From Breznakibacter xylanolyticus (GTDB lineage: Bacteria; Bacteroidota; Bacteroidia; Bacteroidales; Marinilabiliaceae), in assembly GCF_003254275.1 (NCBI RefSeq), contig NZ_QKZK01000006.1, positions 1-64,000 of the forward strand: DNA of 64,000 nucleotides, in the 5' to 3' direction. This document shows positions 44,183-53,289 of this stretch, piece after piece (the first letter of the stretch is position 1; each line of letters opens with the position of its first letter). The position numbers were made by a program, and so were the translations under genes. The notes under the pieces are model-generated. The model was not told where the DNA came from. It was given only the letters and a program-made list of their open reading frames with translations, and made no database searches.

Positions 44183-46357
44183 TCACCGAATGGTCATCTC
44201 CTCGATGAGACGTGTTGCTCCCGCAAATTTATCAATCACGAAAAGAACGTAGCGGATGTCCACATTAATGCACTTTTGCAAACGAGGTTCAAAAGCAATG
44301 TCGCCGCTCATGGCCTCCCAATTGCTATCGAATGCCAAGCCAATGAGCTCGCCATTGCCGTTGATCACAGGGCTGCCGCTGTTGCCGCCGGTGATGTCGT
44401 TATTGGAGATGAAGCAAACGTTGAGCTCGCCGTTGGCATCGGCATAACGGCCATAATCGCGGGCCAGATGCAAAGCTTTGAGACGCGGATCAACCACAAA
44501 CTCCCAGTTGGTCGAATCCTCCTTCTCCATCACCCCTTCGAGGGTGGTAAAATGGTTGTAATAAACCGCGTCGCGAGCCACGTATCCGCCCACGGTGCCA
44601 TAACTCATGCGCATGGTGAAATTGGCATCCGAATAACGAATAAGATCAGAATCCATTTCCATGATGCCGGCCTGAAAGAGTCGAACAAAACGGTCGACGC
44701 GCAGATTAAGGTCGGTGGCACGGTGCGACACCTCACCGTAAAGCGACATCACCGAACTGCCGGCCACAAAAGCCACGTCGGCATTGAGGCGCTTCAACGA
44801 TGGCTTATCAAGAAAAGCCATCAAACGCACCTCATTGGCAAAAATGGATTTGCGAAAGAGATCATCGGCATACTTGCCAAAATCGCCCTTGTACCGCTTG
44901 GCAACCTCTTTGAAGAGCGAAGGATGAAATTCGGGCGAGATATCATCGGCATACATCTGAGCCAGTGCTGCCAACACCTTTCGGTCGGTTTCGGGGCTGT
45001 AGTTCTTATAAAAATCAGTCGCTTCGGCACGCAGTTTCTCTACCTGAGCGCGAATGGCGGCTGTGTCGTTTTTCTGAAGCGCCGACTTGAGCGCGTTGGC
45101 ACCATAGGCAAAATAGGGCAATTCGGCACCCCGCAACAGACACTCGATGAGGAATGAACGAGCCTTGACCAGTTCGGCGCGCTCGCGATAGGCCGACGCC
45201 AACGAGTCGAGCAAGTTGCCGTAACGAGCCACCCGGTCACCATCGGCAGCCACCCAGGCGGCAAAACGGGCTTCGAGGGCACGTTTGCGGGTGGGCACCT
45301 CCAGCCTGGTGAGCCCCAGGTTCATGCCGATGCTGTTTTTCCAGTAATTAGAACTACGGGCATATTTGGAAGCGTACTGAAGTTTCACCTTGTCGTCGGC
45401 CTGCATGTCGGCCATCCAGATGTCCTGCTTGGCGCCGCGGGGCTTGATTCGACTGTGGTTGACGATGTTCATGCGTTCGTCGATGCCCCAGGAACTCACA
45501 TAACGGTCGGTGCTGCCGGGATAGCCCAGCGTCATGGCAAAGTCACCTTCCTGAAAGCCTTTGGTGGAGACGGGCAAATGATGCGCAGGCTTTAATGGGA
45601 CATTCTCAAGCGAAAAATCAGCCGGAGAACCGTCGGGGGCGGCATAAACGCGGAACAAGGAGAAATCGCCCGTGTGGCGGGGCCACATCCAGTTGTCGGT
45701 GTCGTGGCCAAATTTGCCGATGGAAGAAGGCGGCGTGCCCACCAGCCGCACATCCTTGAACACTTCGTAAACCGATAAGAAATACTGATTCCCGGCAAAA
45801 AAAGGCTTTACCGAAGCGGTGTAATGCGTATCGTCAATGGCCTCTTTTTCGATGGCGCGACAGTTGGTGGCGATGATTTGCTGGCGAGCAGCTTCAGAAA
45901 GATCGGATGTCACACCCTCGAGCACCCGAGAGGTGACATCATCCATTCGTTTGAGAAAAGTGACGGTGAGGTCGGGCACGTAAATTTCGTCGGCAAAGGA
46001 GGCCGCCCAATAGCCGTCTTCCAGAAAGTTGCGTTCCACAGAGCTGAGCGACTGGATGCGATCGTAGCCACAATGGTGATTGGTGAGCAGCAGCCCTTTA
46101 TCCGATACCATCTCCCCAGTGCAGTAGTTGTGAAACATCACCACGGCATCTTTGATGCTGCTGTGATTGATGCTGTAGATATCTTCGGCAGTGAGGCGGA
46201 AGCCTTTGGCCTGCATGTCGGTGACGTTGAGTTTCTCAATGAGGGGAAGCATCCACATTCCCTCGTCGGCACGGGCGATGGTGCCGATGCCGGTTAGGAA
46301 CAACAACGAAAAGGCTGCAAGCCTGGAAAGAAACAAGATTCGAAGATTAGATTTCAT
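44183..46357 (-). CDS. S46 family dipeptidyl-peptidase, DPP7-like
   Basis: About 724 residues from Met at 46357, with a signal peptide (AAFSLLFLTGIGTIARA). A chymotrypsin-fold serine peptidase of family S46, acting in the periplasm to remove dipeptides. The catalytic His is in LTNHHCG (94-95), and the catalytic Ser is S660 in TGGNSGSPV. Eighteen residues later is S678 in GLAFDSNWEAMSGDI. At this place DPP11 has Arg (for Asp/Glu at P1) and DPP7 has Gly. Ser therefore points to DPP7-like specificity for hydrophobic P1 residues. A 39-codon upstream extension to 46474 lies in repeat sequence and is rejected. Confidence 0.9.
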   Translation of the reverse strand: MKSNLRILFLSRLAAFSLLFLTGIGTIARADEGMWMLPLIEKLNVTDMQAKGFRLTAEDIYSINHSSIKDAVVMFHNYCTGEMVSDKGLLLTNHHCGYDRIQSLSSVERNFLEDGYWAASFADEIYVPDLTVTFLKRMDDVTSRVLEGVTSDLSEAARQQIIATNCRAIEKEAIDDTHYTASVKPFFAGNQYFLSVYEVFKDVRLVGTPPSSIGKFGHDTDNWMWPRHTGDFSLFRVYAAPDGSPADFSLENVPLKPAHHLPVSTKGFQEGDFAMTLGYPGSTDRYVSSWGIDERMNIVNHSRIKPRGAKQDIWMADMQADDKVKLQYASKYARSSNYWKNSIGMNLGLTRLEVPTRKRALEARFAAWVAADGDRVARYGNLLDSLASAYRERAELVKARSFLIECLLRGAELPYFAYGANALKSALQKNDTAAIRAQVEKLRAEATDFYKNYSPETDRKVLAALAQMYADDISPEFHPSLFKEVAKRYKGDFGKYADDLFRKSIFANEVRLMAFLDKPSLKRLNADVAFVAGSSVMSLYGEVSHRATDLNLRVDRFVRLFQAGIMEMDSDLIRYSDANFTMRMSYGTVGGYVARDAVYYNHFTTLEGVMEKEDSTNWEFVVDPRLKALHLARDYGRYADANGELNVCFISNNDITGGNSGSPVINGNGELIGLAFDSNWEAMSGDIAFEPRLQKCINVDIRYVLFVIDKFAGATRLIEEMTIR

Positions 46358-46402
46358 AAGTGTGGTTTTAAAAGCCCCTCTTTCCCCAATGGGGGTGGTG
46401 TG

Positions 46403-46560
46403 AATATTTCGTAATGAGATGAACAAGTCATCAAAAAGATTGAATGTGATTATCTTTTTGAATTTGAGAAACACAAATTAAACACATGAAAAGAAGAGAA
46501 ACAAATGGGAAGCAGAAATACATCAACAAGGGCACACATTGCAAATGTGCGCCAGCGAAG
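46403..46560. repeat. Hairpin repeat E, long unit 1
   Basis: About 157 bp from ttcgtaatgagatgaacaag to agcgaagg. It ends in the stem-loop ggcacacatt-gca-aatgtgcgcc (46531-46553), a 10-bp stem with one mismatch. The next unit follows directly. It lies in the leader of the S46 gene. Confidence 0.85.
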
Positions 46561-46561
46561 G

Positions 46562-46718
46562 ATAATTTCGTAATGAGATGAACAAGTCATCAAAAGATTG
46601 AATGTGATTATCTTTTTGAATTTGAGAAACACATATTAAACACATGAAAAGAAGAGAAACAAATGGGAAGCAGAAATACATCAACAAGGGCACACATTAC
46701 AAATGTGCGCCAGCGGAG
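46562..46718. repeat. Hairpin repeat E, long unit 2
   Basis: Almost identical to unit 1 and adjacent to it; stem-loop at 46689-46711 with loop aca. Only a few differences, such as acacatatt for acacaaatt. Confidence 0.85.
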
Positions 46719-46782
46719 CAGTATTTGCACTTTTTGACAAAATCAGACATCTTCAATTTAGCACCTATTTAACTTAATCGTT

Positions 46783-46848
46783 CAGGCACTATTCATACAC
46801 TATCTATGCTTTATCTATGCTTCATCTATACACCATCCATACACTATC
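46783..46848. repeat. 11-bp tandem array (6 units, inverted)
   Basis: caggcactatt, catacactatc, tatgctttatc, tatgcttcatc, tatacaccatc, catacactatc. This is the reverse complement of the array at 28376-28452; 62 bp (46765-46826) are identical, including the flank ctatttaacttaatcgttcagg. Confidence 0.85.
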
Positions 46849-46994
46849 CTCCTGAAACCCTTTGCTGGCAAGGGGTTGAGAGGGGTATAGATTGGTATTT
46901 TGAGGGATTTTGGAGAAAGAACGGAAAAGAGGGTTGCAGAAAATGACACAACCTCAACAAGAAAAATAGAGGATGATTGATGAATCAAAATAGA

Positions 46995-47206
46995 AAAATG
47001 ACAATCAGATATTATGAATATTGGATGGTAAAATAGAAGACCCATTTTGCAAAGATGCACCAGCAAAGGATACGTATTGGTTCTATATCGATGATCATAG
47101 TGATTGACTATCACTGATATCTATGGTTTTATCCCAATAGCAACGAGATAATAAAAGGAGTGAAGAACCATAATGAAGGCACACATTGCAAATGTGCGCC
47201 AGCGGA
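46995..47206. repeat. Hairpin repeat E, composite unit 1
   Basis: About 210 bp. It starts near aatgacaatca, has a degenerate hairpin core (acccattttgcaaagatgca, 47040-47063), then 'cgatgatcatagtg', 'agcaacgagataataaaagg', and ends in the full stem-loop at 47178-47200. A second copy is at 47266-47473. Confidence 0.8.
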
Positions 47207-47265
47207 GGCTATGCGGCCAAACCATTTTGCAGGCAACTTGCCTGTTATTGTCCATGTACATATTT

Positions 47266-47473
47266 AAAAAATAACAATCAAGTACTGTGAATATTGGATG
47301 GTAAAACAGAAGACCCATTTTGCAAAGAGGCACCAGCAGAGGATACGTATTGGTTCGATGATCATAGTGGTTGACTATCTATGACAGCTATGGTTGTATC
47401 TCAATAGCAACGAGATAATAAAAGGAGTGAAGAACCATAATGAAGGCACACATTGCAAATGTGCGCCAGCGAA
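47266..47473. repeat. Hairpin repeat E, composite unit 2
   Basis: Same order as the unit at 46995, with a degenerate core at 47314-47337 and the full stem-loop at 47445-47467. Differences are scattered substitutions and one short deletion (ctata). Confidence 0.8.
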
Positions 47474-47477
47474 GGAA

Positions 47478-47690
47478 AATTTCGTAATGAGATGAACAAG
47501 TCATCAAAAGATTGAATGTGATTATCTTTTTGAATTTGAGAAACACAAATTAAACACTTGAAAAGAAGAGAAACAAATGGGAAGCAGAAATACATCAACA
47601 AGGGCACACATTACAAATGTGCGCCAGCGGAGAATACTGGATGGTGCAAAAATAGAAGACACACATTGCAAATGAGCTTCATTGATGTGA
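47478..47690. repeat. Hairpin repeat E, long unit 3 and trailing fragment
   Basis: 47478-47633 repeats the long unit with the stem-loop at 47603-47625. It is followed by a fragment of the composite unit (actggatggtgcaaaaatag, core acacattgcaaatgagctt at 47659). The apparent open frames across this whole region share the same repeated peptide and are not genes. Confidence 0.8.
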
Positions 47691-47855
47691 ATAAATTTAC
47701 ACAAGCAATTCATAACTTCATCTATATATTATTGACTTTAATCAATCAATTTGTTTATTTCAGTCAAATGGTAACAAATATTTCAACAAATATTAACAGC
47801 TGGCGTTATTTTTTTTCTTTAATTGCATCATCGTTTAACTAAAACAATAAACAAA

Positions 47856-48455
47856 ATGAAGAAGAAATTTTTTGTATTTGCGGCTGCCGCAATGATGACA
47901 ACAGGAGTATTTGCTCAAGTAAGCTTTGGTGTAAAAGCAGGTCTAAATTTATCAAAGTACACCGTCGAATTTGGTGATGAAAGCGAAACATCGGACAACC
48001 GCATTTCAGCAGCATTTGGTGGTTTTATGAATTATCAATTATCAGACAAATTCTCAATTCAACCTGAATTATTGATTTCAATGGAAGGTGGAAAAGAAGA
48101 AAGCTCAGTGGAAGGATTTGATATTAAATCCACTAGTAAAATTACTTTTCTGAATATCCCCGTAATGGCAAAAGCAAATATTGCTAATGGCCTTTATTTA
48201 GAAGCGGGACCACAATTGGGTTTTAAATTATCTGCCAAAAACGAAATGGAAGCAGCAGGCCAGAGTAAAGAAGAAGACATTGAAGATATGAAATCCATGA
48301 ATTTTGCTCTTGGAATTGGTGCCGGTTATGAAATGGAAAACGGTTTAGGAATTGGGCTGCGATATAACCTAGGGCTTTCCAACCTTTATGACGGAGAGGG
48401 GGATGGAACTTATAAAATTAATACGATTAACATTGGTGTAAGCTACAAATTCTAA
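47856..48455 (+). CDS. Outer membrane beta-barrel protein (PorT-like fold)
   Basis: A 199-residue protein. The signal peptide is KKKFFVFAAAAMMTTGVFAQ, followed by VSFGVKAGLNLSKYTVEF. Alternating strands (SIQPELLISMEGG, YLEAGPQLGFKLS, ALGIGAGYEMENGLGIGLRYNLGL) end in INIGVSYKF with a terminal Phe, as expected for an eight-stranded barrel of the OMP_b-brl_2 family. Start at 47856 is preferred, since upstream codons do not look like signal sequence. Role unknown; it stands alone with its own terminator. Confidence 0.85.
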   Translation: MKKKFFVFAAAAMMTTGVFAQVSFGVKAGLNLSKYTVEFGDESETSDNRISAAFGGFMNYQLSDKFSIQPELLISMEGGKEESSVEGFDIKSTSKITFLNIPVMAKANIANGLYLEAGPQLGFKLSAKNEMEAAGQSKEEDIEDMKSMNFALGIGAGYEMENGLGIGLRYNLGLSNLYDGEGDGTYKINTINIGVSYKF

Positions 48456-48477
48456 AATCAAAGATTACTAATAGATT

Positions 48478-48507
48478 AAAAAAGGCAGCCAATGTGCTGC
48501 CTTTTTT
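48478..48507 (+). terminator. Intrinsic terminator after the barrel gene
   Basis: aaaaaaggcagc (48478-48489) pairs with gctgcctttttt (48496-48507), a 12-bp perfect stem with a 6-nt loop and T-run, 22 bp past the stop codon. Confidence 0.9.
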
Positions 48508-48643
48508 AATGCATACCAATCAAAATACCAGCATCATCCACAAAACAATAACTCATCACGAAGGAAAAACAATCAGGATGAACAATTCAATCACACATAT
48601 TGAAAAGATTACAAACAGAAAAGATCTATCATCCAAAAAAACT

Positions 48644-48777
48644 TAGGGCTAAAGCCCTATCAGAACAACAACCAATAGTCCGTTGACTAAAGTCAACGGC
48701 AATTCAAAACCATCATTCAGATAAACATTCCTCTTATTGCTCAATCAGCGGTGATTAAAGTCAACGGCAATTCAAAA
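48644..48777. repeat. REP-like small hairpins
   Basis: Three elements in the 358-bp gap 48456-48813. tagggctaaagccc-ta (48644-48659) is a near-perfect palindrome. ccgttgactaaagtcaacgg (48680-48699) has a 9-bp stem. A decayed version, cggtgattaaagtcaacgg, lies at 48749. The last two are each followed by caattcaaaa. Such motifs recur in intergenic DNA of many Bacteroidota (from memory). Confidence 0.75.
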
Positions 48778-48813
48778 TTTTCTTTCAACAGCTTACAACA
48801 ACGATCACATCAA

Positions 48814-51800
48814 CTACGACTCATCAGCCACTTCTTCACCACGTTGTTTCTCCACAAACTCCGTGGGACTCACGCCAAAATATTCGCGGAAGCAGTTGGT
48901 GAAATAGGAGTGTGATGAGAAGCCGACGGTGAAAGCCACTTCGGAGACGTTGGCGCCGGGCACGGTAAGGAGCTTGGCGGCCTGCTTGAGGCGAATGTTT
49001 TTGATGAAGTCGCGTGGCGACTGTCCGGTGAGTTCCTTGAGCTTGCGGTGCAGGTGCACGCGGCTGATTCCGATGTGTTTGCTGATCATTTCGACGCTGA
49101 GTTCAGAATCGTGCAGGTGAGCCTGGATGGCTCCCATCACTTTCTCAATGAGCTTTTCGTCGGCCGAGTCGAGTTTCATGTCGTCAAGAGCAAGCTCCTT
49201 GTCGTGTGCAAATTTCATCATGAGCATTTGACGCGACTGCAACAGGCGGGCGATGGTGCTTTTGAGCACCTCGATATTGAAAGGTTTAGGCAGGTAGGCA
49301 TCGGCACCTTGCCCCAGCCCCTCGACCACATCCTCGTCCTTTGCCAGGGCAGTGAGCAGAATGACGGGCACATGAGCCGTATCAGGATGTCCCTTGAGTT
49401 TACGGCATAGCTCGAGGCCGGTCATCTCGGGCATCATTACGTCGCTGACCACCACGTCGGGCTTATCGCGCAGGGCATTTTTCCACGCCAGTTTACCGTT
49501 CTCCACCTCCACCACGCGGTATAGAGAGCTGAGTTCGTTCACCAGGTAAGCGCGCACATCGGCATCGTCCTCCGCAAGCAGCAGCCGGGGTTTACCTTTG
49601 GCACGTCCGGCATCGGTCAAAACGGGCAGCTCACCCACAATCGGGGCTATCACCATGCGAGGTTCTTCAACCCGTCCGGGCACCGCATAATCATCGGGGG
49701 TGAGGTGCTCGTTGCCCATGGGCAGATCCATGACAAACAAGGCACCCTTATCCCGACCATCGGCGGCAAAAATGGTTCCGCGGTGCATCTCCACCAGACG
49801 ACGGGCCAAGTGCAATCCCACGCCCGAACCTTTGCTCACCATGGCCGTTTTGCCCTGATAGAAACGGTCGAAAATCTTTTCACGAATCTCCTCGGGGATT
49901 CCAATGCCATTGTCTTCGACTTCGACAATAAAACGGCTGCTATCGATGGAGAGATAGAGACGGACCTCGATGCGGCCATCGCGCTCGGTGAATTTAAGAG
50001 CGTTGGAGAGGACATTGAAGAGCACCTTATCGAAATTACCGGGATCGACCCAAACGTTCAATTCGGAGAGCTCGGGCTCAAACACCAGGGTAATGTTACG
50101 CGACTGAGCAGTGTAATCAAAAGCATTGATGATGTCGCGAATGAAGCTCACCAGTTCAATCTGTTCGTATTGAAGACGCATCTGCCCCTTGTCGATTTTA
50201 CGCACGTCGATGAGCTGGTTCATGAGACGAAGAATGCGCATGGAGTTGCGGTGCATCAGGTCGTAGATGGAACGGCGTGCGGGGTCATTTTCCTTGTCCA
50301 TGAGTTGTTCAAGGGGGTTGATGACCAGCGTGAGCGGCGTGCGAATCTCGTGCGAGATGTTGGCAAACAGTTGCAAACGGGCATCATTGGCCTGTTCGGC
50401 ATACTGAAGCTCGAGCAGTTCATGGTTTTTGTGCAAGCGAAAGTGAATTTCGCGCATCACCAAAATGAAGATAAACACAGCCAAAACGAAATAGATGGCA
50501 AAGGCCCACCAGCTCATCCACCAGGGGGGAAGGATAATGAGCGATAGAGCAATCTGCTTTTCGTTACCACTGTTATCGGCCGCAATCACGTGAAATGTAT
50601 AACTCCCCGGGCTGAGATTGGTATAAGTGATGATTCGGTTGCGCACGTTGGTGGTTTTCCAATCGTTTTCAAAGCCATCCATGCGGTAGCAATAGACGAT
50701 TTTTTCGGGATTGGTGTATTCAAGCGCAACAAACTCGATGGAAAAAACATTGTCGGTGTGTCGAAGATGCACGGTAGGGTTCTCCTGCAACGATTTGTCG
50801 AGCACCGTAACCCCGCCCGACAGTTGTCCCACAGCCACGGGTTGATTAAAGATGCGCAACCCGGTAAAATAGAGATCGGGCAGAGGACGCGACACCCCAA
50901 TGTTTTGCGGGTAAAAGGCCGTGATGCCATTGACGCCACCAAAAAAGAGTTTTCCATCGGCCGATCGGAAAGCCGCACCACGACGAAACTCGTTGCTTTG
51001 CAAGCCTTCGTAGGAGTAGAAATTGGTAAAGACATTGAGTTGCGGCGAATAGCGACTCAATCCCGAATTGGTACTGATCCAGAGGTTTCCGTTGGCATCT
51101 TCCTCAATGCCATTGATGACATTGCCGGAGAGGCCATCTTTTTCGAAAAAGAATTGTGATTTGCCTGTATCCTCAAAAATACGTACCAGGCCATTGCTTG
51201 TACCCACCCATATATTTCCCTGTCTATCGATGGTGATGCAGTAAACCACGTTGTCGTAGAGAAAGCCGTTGTCCTTGTTAAAATGAAGAAACTTACCCGT
51301 GGCCGGGTCAAAACAGTCAACCCCGCGAAATGTGCCGATCCAGAGGCGACCTTTTTCATCAAAACGGAGCACATTGATCCACGAATTGGTGAGACGCTCC
51401 AGAGAATCAGCCCCCATGGCATTGATATGGGATACTTTTCGGCCATCCGGCTCATAGCGGTAGACGCCCCGCCCATAAGTGCCGGCCCATACATTGTGTT
51501 TGTCATCAATGGCAACCGCAAATATTTTCTCGTTTTCACGATCTTGTCCCAGTGAGACCTTCTGCACCCGTCCGGTATTTAAGTCAAACGACGCCAGCCC
51601 ATTGAGGTATGACCCCACCCAAAGCAACCCCTTAGGCTCATCCACAGCCAGCGACATCACAGTATTAGCGTGCAATGAGGCCCCAGCCAGCGAATATTGG
51701 CGCGTTTGACGCGACTGCGTATCCACGCGATAGAGGCCGTTGCCATCAGTACCGGCCCACAAAGCACCATCGGTGGTGGCAGCAATGGACATGATGCAAC

Positions 51801-52893
51801 CATTGCCGATGCTATAAGAAGGGTTATGCGAATAACCGTAATATTCAAATTTATTGGTAAACCCGGGAATGATGAGCACCCCTTTATGGAAGACCCCCAC
51901 CCACACGTTCCCCTGGTTGTCGAGGCAGAGCGAATGCGCCTTGGCCTTGTGCAGCGACACTTGCGAACCGGGGACGTCAAAATCGGTTAATTGAAGATTT
52001 GTCAGATGCTTGATTCCCTGCCCATCGGTTCCAATCCAGATGGTTCCACGCTTGTCGCTGAGCAACGACTTGACAGGCAAGATGCCGCGCTGATTGAAAT
52101 CGACAAAACGATTCTCATCGCGCAAATAAATACCCAAGCCGCCATCGAGAGACGCAATGACCACATTACCGGCAGGATCCTCACAAATATCGGAAATCTG
52201 CTTATCAGCCAGCATGCGAAACCAGGGATGGCGGTTGAACGACAAATCGACCGCCCCCGAAGCCGGGTCATAAACGGTGAGTCCCTTGTCCTCGCTGCCA
52301 AACCACAGCTTTCCGTTACGATCTTCGTAAACTTTGAGTAGATAGACACTTGGAAGTTTGGCACTCACCACGCGATCCTGATCGACTTTTAATGTTTTGG
52401 GATTGATGCGCACCACACCATCGCCAGAGGTGGTGACCCATAAGAACCCATTTCGATCTTCGAGGATTGAGGTAACATGCGGAAAGGCAAACATATTGGG
52501 CACATCGGTGAGCGGAAACCTCCGAAAGCTATTAGACACGCGGTCGTAAAGATTGAGCCCGTTGATGGTGCCCACCCAAAAATTGCCTTGAGAATCTTCA
52601 TACACAGTATGAACGAAATTACCGGTCAGGGAAGATGAATCGCTGCGTTGACTGCGATAAATGCTGAAGCGAGTGCCGTCGAAATGGTTAAGCCCGTCCT
52701 CGGTGGCAATCCACATAAATCCACGCCGATCCTGATAGACCTGATTGATTTGGCTGTTTGACAGACCATGATCAGAAGAAAAAAGCCGAGAGGTTTGCGA
52801 CCATCCCGATTGGCTCAGCAGCCCGAAAAAAAGCGGAAGCACAGTCCGACAGATTGTTAACAAACCTTGAAAACCGAATAAGTACCTTACCAT
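48814..52893 (-). CDS. Hybrid two-component system regulator (HTCS)
   Basis: A 1,359-residue one-protein sensor and regulator. A signal segment is followed by about 12 Reg_prop beta-propeller repeats (roughly 37-660; for example RGFMWIATEDGLNHFDG), a Y_Y_Y domain (about 715-780), one membrane span (788-813), HisKA with phospho-acceptor H848 in ANISHEIRTPLTLVI, HATPase, a receiver domain with D1151 in VVVSDVMMPE, and an AraC helix-turn-helix at the C-terminus. Start is Met at 52893. Such proteins bind oligosaccharide in the periplasm and activate the adjacent polysaccharide locus. It is divergent from susC, so xylan-derived oligosaccharides are the likely signal. Confidence 0.93.
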   Translation of the reverse strand: MVRYLFGFQGLLTICRTVLPLFFGLLSQSGWSQTSRLFSSDHGLSNSQINQVYQDRRGFMWIATEDGLNHFDGTRFSIYRSQRSDSSSLTGNFVHTVYEDSQGNFWVGTINGLNLYDRVSNSFRRFPLTDVPNMFAFPHVTSILEDRNGFLWVTTSGDGVVRINPKTLKVDQDRVVSAKLPSVYLLKVYEDRNGKLWFGSEDKGLTVYDPASGAVDLSFNRHPWFRMLADKQISDICEDPAGNVVIASLDGGLGIYLRDENRFVDFNQRGILPVKSLLSDKRGTIWIGTDGQGIKHLTNLQLTDFDVPGSQVSLHKAKAHSLCLDNQGNVWVGVFHKGVLIIPGFTNKFEYYGYSHNPSYSIGNGCIMSIAATTDGALWAGTDGNGLYRVDTQSRQTRQYSLAGASLHANTVMSLAVDEPKGLLWVGSYLNGLASFDLNTGRVQKVSLGQDRENEKIFAVAIDDKHNVWAGTYGRGVYRYEPDGRKVSHINAMGADSLERLTNSWINVLRFDEKGRLWIGTFRGVDCFDPATGKFLHFNKDNGFLYDNVVYCITIDRQGNIWVGTSNGLVRIFEDTGKSQFFFEKDGLSGNVINGIEEDANGNLWISTNSGLSRYSPQLNVFTNFYSYEGLQSNEFRRGAAFRSADGKLFFGGVNGITAFYPQNIGVSRPLPDLYFTGLRIFNQPVAVGQLSGGVTVLDKSLQENPTVHLRHTDNVFSIEFVALEYTNPEKIVYCYRMDGFENDWKTTNVRNRIITYTNLSPGSYTFHVIAADNSGNEKQIALSLIILPPWWMSWWAFAIYFVLAVFIFILVMREIHFRLHKNHELLELQYAEQANDARLQLFANISHEIRTPLTLVINPLEQLMDKENDPARRSIYDLMHRNSMRILRLMNQLIDVRKIDKGQMRLQYEQIELVSFIRDIINAFDYTAQSRNITLVFEPELSELNVWVDPGNFDKVLFNVLSNALKFTERDGRIEVRLYLSIDSSRFIVEVEDNGIGIPEEIREKIFDRFYQGKTAMVSKGSGVGLHLARRLVEMHRGTIFAADGRDKGALFVMDLPMGNEHLTPDDYAVPGRVEEPRMVIAPIVGELPVLTDAGRAKGKPRLLLAEDDADVRAYLVNELSSLYRVVEVENGKLAWKNALRDKPDVVVSDVMMPEMTGLELCRKLKGHPDTAHVPVILLTALAKDEDVVEGLGQGADAYLPKPFNIEVLKSTIARLLQSRQMLMMKFAHDKELALDDMKLDSADEKLIEKVMGAIQAHLHDSELSVEMISKHIGISRVHLHRKLKELTGQSPRDFIKNIRLKQAAKLLTVPGANVSEVAFTVGFSSHSYFTNCFREYFGVSPTEFVEKQRGEEVADES

Positions 52894-53289
52894 TCTGCCC
52901 TGTTTGAATTCTACGAGATCAAAACAACCCACAAAACTACCATTTATAAACAATCAACCAATCATATAAGCACAAAAAACCACAAAAGAAATTGAAGAGA
53001 CAACCCATTAAAACAAAGCAGAACAGTTGCCGCAAGTAAAAAAAACGACGTTCGGCAGCCAAACAATCCACACACCTAATTTTCATCACATTAGCCACAT
53101 TCATGTTACGCCATTGACAGTAAATGTTTCAAAATCACAAGCCCCCTCTTAAAAAATGTTACAAAAACGACAAGCATCTGATACAAACCTGATATTAACA
53201 TCTGTTTGCAGTGAGTAGCTTTACAATTAACATTCATTAGCGAATTAGCATCTGACAAAGGCTATTCACACATTAAAATTAAATTATTT
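52894..53289. promoter_or_regulatory. Divergent promoter region between HTCS and susC
   Basis: 396 bp without a gene. CATCTG occurs at 53175, 53199 and 53250; the first two are 24 bp apart and flank a related CCTGATATTA. A tagcttta sequence at 53216 is close to the -7 consensus. These are candidates for the HTCS binding site upstream of susC, as direct repeats are usual for such regulators. Confidence 0.4.

Noticed and set aside
46358-46474. N-terminal extension of the S46 peptidase by 39 codons
   Set aside because: The extension is encoded by hairpin repeat E sequence and would hide the signal peptide that begins at the Met at 46357.
46403-47690. Possible CRISPR array from regularly repeated hairpins
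   Set aside because: Units are 157-210 bp, the between-hairpin sequence is itself repeated rather than unique, and no cas gene is present.
46450-47713. Several minus-strand open frames of 60-99 residues with a shared peptide (RWRTFAMCA..., MGLLFYHPIF)
   Set aside because: The shared peptide comes from translating the non-coding hairpin repeats; the frames change between copies and have no start context or known family.
49705-50547. 280-codon plus-strand open frame opposite the HTCS kinase region
   Set aside because: Antisense of the HisKA/HATPase region, with no start context or family.
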